Shown here: piece by piece, positions 1 through 6,412 of the stretch
Position numbering within the stretch: position 1 is the first letter of the stretch
How the letters are laid out: every line of letters begins with the position of its first letter
Assembly (NCBI GenBank): GCA_018969165.1
Contig: JAGWYX010000023.1
Span: 1 to 13,068, forward strand
DNA from: Verrucomicrobiota bacterium
Lineage (GTDB): Bacteria > Verrucomicrobiota > Verrucomicrobiia > Limisphaerales > JAGWYX01
Direction: 5' to 3'
DNA: 13,068 nucleotides
Position numbers and translations under genes: made by a program
The notes under the pieces: model-generated
Databases searched by the model: none
The model's input: the letters and a program-made list of their open reading frames with translations, nothing else
What the model was told of the DNA's origin: nothing

Positions 1-1
1 C

Positions 2-1045
2 CTGGTCGCGATCAGCGAAACCCTGTCCCGGGTCGGCCTGGTCGTCGCGCTGTTCTACGCCCTGGCTTCCAGCATCACCTATGTCGGACTGGCCATCTTC
101 GCCGGCACCGTGGTTTCCACGGTGGGCGCCATTTGGCTTTGGCGAACCCTGACACCGACCCTGCGGCTGGATCCGCGGCAATTCGACTGGAGCATCTTGC
201 GGGAACTCAGCGGGACCGGCGGCTGGGTCGTCATCAACCAGGTCGGCGCCATCCTCTATTTGAACATCGATTTGCTGGTGGCCAACCGGTTGTTCGGCGC
301 GGAATTGGGCGGCCGGTATGCGGCGGTGTTGCAGTTGCCGATGCTGGTCCGAACTCTGGGCAGCACCGTCGCGGCCGTGTTTTCACCGACGGTATTGTAT
401 TTTTACGCGCGGCATGACCTGGATGGACTGATGACCTACCTGGCGCGAGCGGTGAAGTGCCTGGGCCTGATGCTGGCGTTGCCGATCGCCCTGACGTGCG
501 GGTTTGCCGAACCGCTCCTGCGGTTGTGGCTACGACCCACCTTCGGCAGCCTGCACCCGCTGCTGGTGCTGATGACCGCCCACCTGTGCATTAACGTCCC
601 GATCCTGCCGCTGCTCGGGTTGCAGTTGGCGGCCAACCGCGTGAAGGTCCCGGCGCTGGTGACGATGGTCATGGGAATCGCGAACCTAGGCCTGGCCCTG
701 TGGCTGGCGGGACCGGCGCATTGGAATCTCTACGGCATCGCGGCGGCGGGCGCGATCATGTTGATCGTCAAGAATGTCTGCTTTACCCCCATCTACGGCG
801 CGTATGTGCTGGGCCGGCCATGCTGGATTTTCTTCCGCGAGTTGGCATTGATCGTCGTGGTCACCGCCGTCAGCTTCCTCCTTTGCCGGGGCTTGCTTTG
901 GTTGCGGCCAATTGCGGGCTGGGATCAGTTGATAACCCTCAGCCTGGCCGTCTCGGCTCTATACGGTCTGGTGGTTTATCAGTGCATCCTCTCGGCCGAG
1001 GAGCGCCGGATGGTGCGCAAACTGATTCCTGGCGCCGGCAAGTAA
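2..1045 (+). CDS. Wzx-type polysaccharide flippase, 5' partial
   Basis: The reading frame is open from the window edge to TAA at 1043-1045, giving 347 residues of a very hydrophobic protein; the true start lies upstream, so the internal GTG at 110 is not taken as the start. The product alternates hydrophobic helices of about 20 residues with short polar loops (about nine such segments). It carries an Asn-Ile-Asp-Leu-Leu segment followed by a Gly-rich Arg-Tyr-Ala-Ala stretch, which resembles the start of the second helical bundle in MATE/Wzx lipid-oligosaccharide flippases. In that family the protein moves undecaprenyl-linked repeat units from the cytoplasmic to the periplasmic face of the inner membrane. 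By comparison with the usual length of about 450-500 residues, roughly 100-150 N-terminal residues are missing. Its stop overlaps a possible ATG of the next gene (TAATG), and a Wzy-like gene lies downstream, which supports the assignment. A related MOP-superfamily exporter with another substrate cannot be excluded. Confidence 0.85.
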   Translation: MVAISETLSRVGLVVALFYALASSITYVGLAIFAGTVVSTVGAIWLWRTLTPTLRLDPRQFDWSILRELSGTGGWVVINQVGAILYLNIDLLVANRLFGAELGGRYAAVLQLPMLVRTLGSTVAAVFSPTVLYFYARHDLDGLMTYLARAVKCLGLMLALPIALTCGFAEPLLRLWLRPTFGSLHPLLVLMTAHLCINVPILPLLGLQLAANRVKVPALVTMVMGIANLGLALWLAGPAHWNLYGIAAAGAIMLIVKNVCFTPIYGAYVLGRPCWIFFRELALIVVVTAVSFLLCRGLLWLRPIAGWDQLITLSLAVSALYGLVVYQCILSAEERRMVRKLIPGAGK

Positions 1046-1061
1046 TGCAGTCTCGAAATTC

Positions 1062-1065
1062 GAGG
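1062..1065 (+). promoter_or_regulatory. Shine-Dalgarno site that decides the capA-like start
   Basis: GAGG lies six bases upstream of the ATG at 1072. The alternative in-frame ATG at 1045, which overlaps the flippase stop as TAATG, has no purine-rich site before it. This favours 1072, and the protein from there begins just before the conserved Gly-Gly-Asp of the CapA fold. Confidence 0.5.
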
Positions 1066-1071
1066 ACTCGA

Positions 1072-2226
1072 ATGCAACCCGTGCGCATCATCATCGGCGG
1101 GGACGTGTGTCCAAACCGGCGTAACGTCACCCTATTCTGCCAAGGCGACGCGCCGGGCTTGTTCAACGACCTGCTCGGCGAGTTCGAGGCGGCGGACCTT
1201 TCGGTGGTGAACCTCGAGTGCCCGCTGGTTGACAAGCTAAGCCCGATCGCCAAGACGGGCCCGGTGCTCGAGGGGCCGACGCAAGCGGTCCTTGGCCTGG
1301 TGCGCAGCCGGATTCGGTGTCTAGGCCTGGCCAACAACCACATCCTGGATCATGGCGCCGCGGGCCTGGAAAGCACGCTCCGGGCCTGCGCGGACGCAGG
1401 CCTCCAGACCTTTGGCGCCGGCAGAACCCTGGAGGCGGCCGGCCGGATGCTGGTAGTCAAGGCCGGGGCGCTCCGGATCGGGCTGCTGGGCGCTTCGGAA
1501 CAGGAATGGTCGATCGCCACGGCCGACACCCCGGGGGCCAATCCGATCGATCTGATTGAGTGCGCCCGCATCCTGAGCCGCCAACGCGACGTCGTGGATT
1601 TCGTGATCGTCTTGCTGCACGATGGCGCCGAGCATTATCCGCTTCCCAGCCCCCGCCTGCAAAAGGTCTGCCGATTCCTGATCGAGCAAGGCGCCGGTCT
1701 GGTGGTCTGCCAGCACTCGCATTGCGCCGGCGCCTATGAGGCCTACGGGAGCGGTCATATCATTTACGGACAAGGCAACCTGCTGTCCGACTCGCCGGAC
1801 CGGGACGGTTCCTGGCACGAGGGTTTCCTGATCCGGCTCACCCTGGCGCCGGGTTCGACCGCCGGTTGGCAACCCGTTCCCTATCTCCAGTCCGATGGGC
1901 GCCCCGGGGCGCGGCGGATGTCCGCCGAGCGGGAACGGGCCTTTCTCGCCGGCCTGGCCGAGCGGTCGGAGGCGATCCGGGATGAACGGTATGTGGCGCG
2001 GTCATGGGAGCAATTCTGCCGAAATCAGCGGCACGGCGTCATGAGCTTCGTTCTTGGGCACGGCCGGTTGCTCCGCCGGCTGAACCGGATCAACGGCGGC
2101 GTGGTCCGCCATGTGCACGGCAAGCAACGCTTGCGCGAGCTTAAGAACTGCGTGGGCTCGGATACCAACCGGGAAGTCGTCTTGCAAGTGCTCGAGCAGT
2201 ACCTCGGAGAGGACCTTCCCGCTTGA
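1072..2226 (+). CDS. CapA-like protein (PGA_cap metallophosphatase fold)
   Basis: This 384-residue protein matches the CapA/PgsA family, a calcineurin-like metallophosphatase fold first tied to poly-gamma-glutamate capsule synthesis and common in exopolysaccharide loci. In order, the visible motifs are Gly-Gly-Asp-Val near residue 10, Val-Asn-Leu-Glu-Cys-Pro (usual NLE motif), Leu-Ala-Asn-Asn-His followed by Asp-His-Gly, His-Asp-Gly-Ala-Glu-His-Tyr (usually HWGxEY), then Gln-His-Ser-His (usually GHHPH) and Tyr-Gly-Gln-Gly-Asn-Leu-Leu. The putative metal ligands (Asp, Asn, His residues) are therefore kept. The last 90 or so residues are outside the core fold and basic. Unlike many CapA proteins it has no N-terminal membrane anchor or signal peptide, so a cytoplasmic place is inferred. 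ATG 1072 is chosen for its GAGG site; ATG 1045 is the alternative. The substrate is unknown; a phosphatase or esterase role on the glycan or a precursor is possible. Confidence 0.85.
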   Translation: MQPVRIIIGGDVCPNRRNVTLFCQGDAPGLFNDLLGEFEAADLSVVNLECPLVDKLSPIAKTGPVLEGPTQAVLGLVRSRIRCLGLANNHILDHGAAGLESTLRACADAGLQTFGAGRTLEAAGRMLVVKAGALRIGLLGASEQEWSIATADTPGANPIDLIECARILSRQRDVVDFVIVLLHDGAEHYPLPSPRLQKVCRFLIEQGAGLVVCQHSHCAGAYEAYGSGHIIYGQGNLLSDSPDRDGSWHEGFLIRLTLAPGSTAGWQPVPYLQSDGRPGARRMSAERERAFLAGLAERSEAIRDERYVARSWEQFCRNQRHGVMSFVLGHGRLLRRLNRINGGVVRHVHGKQRLRELKNCVGSDTNREVVLQVLEQYLGEDLPA

Positions 2227-2299
2227 AAGGTGTTTGAAATTCAGCAGGGTTCGGCGGCGTCCAAACCTCCGCCGATCGCCCCTCCAGTCATCCAGCCGC

Positions 2300-3670
2300 G
2301 TGTCTATTCTCTCCCATCGAGTCGATAACTGGCGAAAGCCAGCTTATCTCACTTACGCGACCTTGCGCGGTTACCGATTCCCGTCGCTGCTCGGGGGCTA
2401 TTTGCGGGAGTATAAGAACGGCCTGAGCCAGGCGATTGCCACGCGCGCCCTGAGACGGCTTTTGCGCCACTGTCGCGAGCGGGTGCCCTACTATGCGAAC
2501 TTGCTGCGCGGGGTCGAGGAACACCAGGTTGACGCCGAACCGATAGCCTGTTTGCAGCGGCTGCCGATCCTGACCAAGGATCTTATTCGCGCCGACCCCG
2601 GCCGGTTGCAATCCGCCGATCTGCCGCGTCGGCGATGGCATTACAACACCTCGGGCGGCTCGACCGGTGAGCCGGTCCAACTTGTCCAGGATGACCAATA
2701 CGACGATCGCAGTGGCGCCATCAGTTTGCTTTACCAGTCGCTGCTGGGTTGCGAGGTCGGCGAACCGCTGGTTCGGCTCTGGGGATCGGAGCGGGACTTC
2801 GGCGGCGGCACCGCATCCCGCAAGGCCCGTTTCTTCAATTGGCTGACCAACACGACCTGGTTGAATGCGTTTCACATGTCGCCGGAACGCATGCGGATCT
2901 TCGTGCAAATCCTCGACCGGTCCCGGCCGCGGTTGATTGTGGCCTACGCCCAGGCGGCCTATGAACTGGCGCGCTGGGTGGAACGAGAGAAGTTGCCGGT
3001 GGCGTCGCAGCGGGCCGTCGTCACTTCCGCGGGCACCCTGCATCCGTTCATGCGGGAGAAGATCGCCCAGGTCTTCGGCTGCGCGGTCTATAACCTGTAT
3101 GGCTCCCGCGAAGTCAGCGACATCGCCTGCGAGTTGCCGGGGTTCCGCGGGTTGTGGGTCGCGCCGTGGGGTAATTTTGTGGAAATTGTGGATGACGCGG
3201 GTCAGCCAGTCCCGGCCGGAACCGAGGGCAACATCCTTGTAACTTGTCTGACGAACTATGCCATGCCGCTGCTACGCTACCGGATCGGCGACCGCGGGGC
3301 GTTGCTGGCCCCGGAGGAGGGGCGTGGCGATGCGGCCGCGACGCAGACGCTGGAGCGCGTGTCGGGCCGAACGGTGGACGTGTTTCGAACCCGGGACCAG
3401 ACGCTGGTGGATGGGGAATACTTCACGCACCTGCTCTATTTCCGGCCGTGGGTATGGAAGTTCCAGGTGATTCAAAAGTCCCCGGCGCACATTGTGTTCA
3501 GGGTCGTCAGGTTCAACGGCGAACCGGCCAAGAGCGAGTTGGAGGATATCACCCTCCGGACGCGCCGGGTGATGGGGGAGGATTGCCGGGTTGATTTCGA
3601 ATTCGCCGCCGACCTGCCGCCTCTGCCTTCCGGCAAGTATCGCTATACCATCTCTGAAATCGCATGTTGA
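2300..3670 (+). CDS. PaaK/CapK-like adenylate-forming enzyme
   Basis: The 456-residue product (from GTG 2300) belongs to the ANL adenylate-forming superfamily, in the phenylacetate-CoA ligase-like (PaaK/CapK) branch. Key motifs are the nucleotide-binding loop Tyr-Asn-Thr-Ser-Gly-Gly-Ser-Thr-Gly-Glu-Pro (about residues 115-125), Tyr-Gly-Ser-Arg-Glu (267-271, the A5-type motif) and Tyr-Arg-Ile-Gly-Asp-Arg (327-332, the A7-type motif carrying the ribose-binding Asp), then a Gly-Arg-Thr-Val-Asp hinge and a small C-terminal domain. Family members activate a carboxylic acid with ATP to an acyl-AMP and often pass it to CoA; the acid used here is not visible. The frame is open back to 2111, deep inside the capA-like gene, but family similarity begins only after about 2320. 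GTG 2300 gives a normal family length; TTG 2234 is an alternative, and neither has a good ribosome site. Its end overlaps the FemAB-like gene by 7 bases, suggesting the two act together in acylating the polysaccharide (inference). Confidence 0.82.
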   Translation: MSILSHRVDNWRKPAYLTYATLRGYRFPSLLGGYLREYKNGLSQAIATRALRRLLRHCRERVPYYANLLRGVEEHQVDAEPIACLQRLPILTKDLIRADPGRLQSADLPRRRWHYNTSGGSTGEPVQLVQDDQYDDRSGAISLLYQSLLGCEVGEPLVRLWGSERDFGGGTASRKARFFNWLTNTTWLNAFHMSPERMRIFVQILDRSRPRLIVAYAQAAYELARWVEREKLPVASQRAVVTSAGTLHPFMREKIAQVFGCAVYNLYGSREVSDIACELPGFRGLWVAPWGNFVEIVDDAGQPVPAGTEGNILVTCLTNYAMPLLRYRIGDRGALLAPEEGRGDAAATQTLERVSGRTVDVFRTRDQTLVDGEYFTHLLYFRPWVWKFQVIQKSPAHIVFRVVRFNGEPAKSELEDITLRTRRVMGEDCRVDFEFAADLPPLPSGKYRYTISEIAC

Positions 3671-4527
3671 TTTATAAGTCACGCTTCCTGACCCGGGGAG
3701 AGGTCTGGTTCGATAACGAGCCGGACGCCACCCAGCCGCTGGATTGGCTCCTGTATCACCAGCGTTCCAAGCCGGTCCCGCGGAGTCGCTGGAAACACTT
3801 CTATACCTTCCTGATCGATTTGCGCCCCAGCCCCGAGCAATTACTGGCGCAAATGAACAAAGACACCGCTTACAAGATTCGGCGGGCCCGCGACCGCGAC
3901 GGCGTCGTCGCCGAAGGCTGTGATCCTAATGATCCGCGAGTCCTGGATACGTTTGAAGCGATGTACCATCGCTTCGCCGAGGCCCGTGGATTACTTCCCC
4001 TGGAACGGGCAAAGCTGGATAACTTCGCCGCCACCGGAACCCTGGACGTTTCGCTGGCCCGGAACGGGAACGGTGAGCCGGTAGTTTACCATGCCAATTA
4101 CCGCGACAACCATCGCGCCAGCGGCCTGTTTTCGGTTTCGCTTTACCGGGATGTGGCGGACAGCGCCAGCCGGAACGCCATTGGTCGGGCCAATCGCTAC
4201 CTGATCTGGAGCGATATGCTCCGCTACCAACAGCAGGGCCTGCGGGCCTTCGACTTCGGCGGATGGTATCCTGGGACCACGGACCAGGCCTTGCTCAAAA
4301 TCAACGAGTTTAAGCGTGGCTTCGGAGGACAGGTCGTCTGCGAGTATGACTGTGAGTGCATCCTCTCCCTCAAGGGCCGGGTGGTGCTGACCGCGGCGCG
4401 ACTCCTCAGCCGGACCCGGCGCGCCCTGGCGGGCCGACGCGGCCGCGATCGGCGAACCGGTCAGGAACCCGGCACCGGGGATGGACAACCGGGACCCGCG
4501 CAGCTCGAATCGCCCCTGGCGGGCTGA
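3664..4527 (+). CDS. FemAB/BioF2-like GNAT acyltransferase, copy A
   Basis: This 287-residue protein looks like a GNAT-fold acyltransferase of the FemAB/BioF2-like group (Acetyltransf_6 type), found in peptidoglycan-bridge enzymes and in many exopolysaccharide loci. Visible support: a charged helix with Tyr-Lys-Ile-Arg-Arg-Ala (family pattern of Arg/Lys-rich residues before the GNAT core), a Met-Tyr-x-Arg-Phe segment, then Phe-Asp-Phe-Gly-Gly-Trp-Tyr-Pro-Gly at residues 196-204, and Phe-Lys-Arg-Gly-Phe-Gly-Gly close behind, the usual C-terminal signature of FemAB-like proteins. It is shorter than double-GNAT FemX proteins and probably has one intact GNAT core. The last 35 or so residues are Arg, Gly and Pro-rich and probably disordered. 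ATG 3664 overlaps the adenylating enzyme's stop by 7 bases, and its N-terminus aligns with copy B. Donor (aminoacyl-tRNA, acyl-CoA or acyl-AMP-derived) and acceptor are unknown. Confidence 0.75.
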   Translation: MLIYKSRFLTRGEVWFDNEPDATQPLDWLLYHQRSKPVPRSRWKHFYTFLIDLRPSPEQLLAQMNKDTAYKIRRARDRDGVVAEGCDPNDPRVLDTFEAMYHRFAEARGLLPLERAKLDNFAATGTLDVSLARNGNGEPVVYHANYRDNHRASGLFSVSLYRDVADSASRNAIGRANRYLIWSDMLRYQQQGLRAFDFGGWYPGTTDQALLKINEFKRGFGGQVVCEYDCECILSLKGRVVLTAARLLSRTRRALAGRRGRDRRTGQEPGTGDGQPGPAQLESPLAG

Positions 4528-4580
4528 GCGCACGCCGCCGTTGACGCCCCGAACGAACCTGATCGGCGGAAAACGCTGGT

Positions 4581-4622
4581 AGCCTCCTTGAGGAGCAGGA
4601 CCAGGGATACGGCCTGGAGGCT
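4581..4622. repeat. Inverted repeat in the gap between the two FemAB-like genes
   Basis: AGCCTCC at 4581-4587 is an exact inverted match to GGAGGCT at 4616-4622, with a 28-base loop. Inside it CTCC/GGAG (4584-4595, loop TTGA) and CCAGG/CCTGG (4601-4617) can form competing small stems. Another short palindrome, CAGAG-A-CTCTG, lies at 4657-4667. No T-run follows, so a classic intrinsic terminator is not supported. The whole gap, 4528-4717, is 190 bases without a gene, the longest gene-free stretch here. An RNA structure between paralogs, a recombination scar or chance in GC-rich DNA are all possible. Confidence 0.35.
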
Positions 4623-4705
4623 GAGATTTAATCTGACCACAACGAGTTTCGGAATTCAGAGACTCTGGCCAGGCTGGACCCCGCCCACGGATGCGGCGCC
4701 TGGCT

Positions 4706-4710
4706 GGGAA
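4706..4710 (+). promoter_or_regulatory. Shine-Dalgarno-like site for FemAB-like copy B
   Basis: GGGAA lies about seven bases upstream of ATG 4718. The longer frame could start at ATG 4691, but the nine extra residues have no counterpart in copy A, whose Met aligns exactly with the Met at 4718. The site therefore supports 4718 as the start. Confidence 0.4.
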
Positions 4711-4717
4711 TGCTGCG

Positions 4718-5557
4718 ATGTTCGTCTATCAATCACGCCTACTGAAACGCGGTGAGGTCTGGTTCGACCAGGAACCTGAGCCTGTCCCCGTGGATTGGAT
4801 TTACTACCGACAACGACCCAATCCCATTGCCAACGGTCGATGGCGACCTTTCTACACCCGCCTGATCGATCTCGCCAAGAGCGCGGCCGAGCTGAAGGCG
4901 GAGATGGAGGAGCGGACGGTTCGCAAGATCAAGGAGGCGGTCGAACGGGACGGGACCCGCTGGGAGCGGCGTGACGCCGGCCAACCGGGCCTGCTGGATG
5001 AAGTCCAGTCCATGTGGAACCGCTTCGCCCTGGCCCAACACACGCCGCCATTGGACCGGGTTTGGCTGGATCAGCTCGCGGCCGTCGGGGCCCTGGAGGT
5101 GGGGGTGGCCAAGGATCCGGTCGGCGATGTGCTGGTGTATCAGTTGAACTATGTGGCTGCCAAGCGTGCCCAGCAGTTGATTGCCGTCGCTCGCTACCTG
5201 GCCGTTCCCAACGCGGCCATGCGAATGACCATCAATCGCGCCAATTGCCTTGGGCATTGGAGTCATATGCTAGCGCTGAAGGAGCGCGGCATCCGTTCTT
5301 TTGATTTCGGCGGCTGGTATCCGGGAACGACCGACATCCGACTGCTGGGCATGAACGCTTTCAAGCGCGGCTTCGGCGGCTACATCGTGCGCGAATTCGA
5401 ATGCGAGCAGATCCTGACCCTCAAGGGTTGGGCCGTGCTCACCGTCGGCAGAATCCTCCACCAACTCAAGAACCCGCGGTTCGCCCGGAACCGGCTCGCC
5501 AGCGAACTCTCCAATGCAACCCTCAAGGACTGCCAGGTATCTGCTGCGTTTCGATGA
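4718..5557 (+). CDS. FemAB/BioF2-like GNAT acyltransferase, copy B
   Basis: The 279-residue product is a clear paralog of the gene just upstream. The two align from the first residue, share Arg-Gly-Glu-Val-Trp-Phe-Asp near residue 11, and carry the identical 12-residue block starting Phe-Asp-Phe-Gly-Gly-Trp (here residues 195-206), then Phe-Lys-Arg-Gly-Phe-Gly-Gly. Over the 54 residues around that block I count 36 identities, while the middle is far more diverged. It is expected to transfer an acyl or aminoacyl group through a GNAT fold, in the cytoplasm or at the inner membrane face. It lacks copy A's long Pro/Gly/Arg-rich tail. Start ATG 4718 is chosen by paralog alignment and the GGGAA site. 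Its 3' end overlaps the deacetylase gene by 44 bases. The two copies may act in turn on different positions, as FemA and FemB do, or on different donors (inference). Confidence 0.77.
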   Translation: MFVYQSRLLKRGEVWFDQEPEPVPVDWIYYRQRPNPIANGRWRPFYTRLIDLAKSAAELKAEMEERTVRKIKEAVERDGTRWERRDAGQPGLLDEVQSMWNRFALAQHTPPLDRVWLDQLAAVGALEVGVAKDPVGDVLVYQLNYVAAKRAQQLIAVARYLAVPNAAMRMTINRANCLGHWSHMLALKERGIRSFDFGGWYPGTTDIRLLGMNAFKRGFGGYIVREFECEQILTLKGWAVLTVGRILHQLKNPRFARNRLASELSNATLKDCQVSAAFR

Positions 5558-6404
5558 CCTGTGCCCGACGATGAATTGGCGGGTGTGGGCAAGCATCGAG
5601 GCGATGCTGCTCGAGCACCACGTGGCGCCGCTCCTCGCCGTCGTGCCCGACAACCGCGATCCGGCCCTGCAACCCGATCCCCCCGCTCCGGATTTCTGGG
5701 ACCGGGTGCGCGCCTGGCAAAGCCGCGGCTGGGTGATCGCCCTCCACGGGTTTCAACATCGCTACGTGAGCCGCCACGCCGGGATGGTCGCGCTCCGAAA
5801 AAAGAGCGAATTCGCCGGCCTGCCGGCCGCCGAGCAGCGGGAGAAGCTCCGGCGCGGCGTTGATATCTTTCGCCGCGAACGCCTGGAGCCACGCGTCTGG
5901 ATTGCTCCGGGTGACACCTTTGACCAAGCCACGGTCGCGTTGCTGCCGGAGTTCGGGATCCAGGCGATCTCGGCGGGTTATTTTCACTGTCCCTATCTCG
6001 ATCACCGGGGGATCGCCTGGGTGCCGCAGCAGCTCTACCACTTCCGTCCAGCGCCCGCCGGGATATGGACCGTGTGTTACCATCACAATGCCTGGACCGC
6101 GGCAAGGCTCCAGGCGTTTGAACGGGACTTGGACGCCTATGGCGAGGCGATCGTTTCACTCGAGGACGCCCTGGGCGGAATCAACGATCGCAGAGGCGGG
6201 TTTGGGCCTTGGCTGTGCACTCGCCCGCGTCTGTCTCGATTCCTGATTCGCGCGGAACTCAAGGCCTGGGGTTGGTGGGATGGCGCGCCTCGGCGCCGCT
6301 TCCGTCCCTCCGCGACTCCAGGACGGGCGCGCCAGGCCAGTCCCGGAGCGGAAGTCCCCAGCGCGCCGGCGGGCGGATCGCGAAGAGAAAAGGCGGGGAG
6401 CTGA
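5514..6404 (+). CDS. DUF2334-type polysaccharide deacetylase
   Basis: This 296-residue protein has the marks of a carbohydrate esterase 4-like (NodB-fold) deacetylase of the DUF2334 kind. Arg-Phe-Asp-Asp sits at residues 12-15 (catalytic and metal-binding Asp pair), His-Gly-Phe-Gln-His at 78-82 (metal-binding HxxxH) and Ala-Pro-Gly-Asp-Thr-Phe-Asp at 131-137, with Tyr-His-His-Asn near 199 as a probable active-site tail. It would remove an acyl (often N-acetyl) group from a sugar, giving a free amine. No signal peptide is seen, so it probably acts in the cytoplasm on a precursor. ATG 5514 is the only start that keeps the catalytic Asp pair; it overlaps copy B of the FemAB-like genes by 44 bases and has no clear ribosome site, so translation is likely coupled. 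The last 40 residues are basic and low-complexity. An amidotransferase gene follows after 8 bases. Confidence 0.82.
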   Translation: MQPSRTARYLLRFDDLCPTMNWRVWASIEAMLLEHHVAPLLAVVPDNRDPALQPDPPAPDFWDRVRAWQSRGWVIALHGFQHRYVSRHAGMVALRKKSEFAGLPAAEQREKLRRGVDIFRRERLEPRVWIAPGDTFDQATVALLPEFGIQAISAGYFHCPYLDHRGIAWVPQQLYHFRPAPAGIWTVCYHHNAWTAARLQAFERDLDAYGEAIVSLEDALGGINDRRGGFGPWLCTRPRLSRFLIRAELKAWGWWDGAPRRRFRPSATPGRARQASPGAEVPSAPAGGSRREKAGS

Positions 6405-6412
6405 ACGATATT

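Noticed and set aside
700..1071. N-terminal extension of the capA-like frame over the flippase gene
   Set aside because: The extension is a shadow of the flippase coding frame and is not protein-like; the CapA fold begins just after ATG 1072, which has a GAGG site.
4541..4632. Possible promoter in the gap (TTGACG at 4541 and TTTAAT at 4627)
   Set aside because: The two elements are about 80 bases apart, and neither has a matching partner at the usual 16-18 base spacing.
4581..4667. Intrinsic terminator or tRNA-like fold between the FemAB-like genes
   Set aside because: No T-run follows the stems, the loops are large, and no T-arm or anticodon-arm pattern can be placed.
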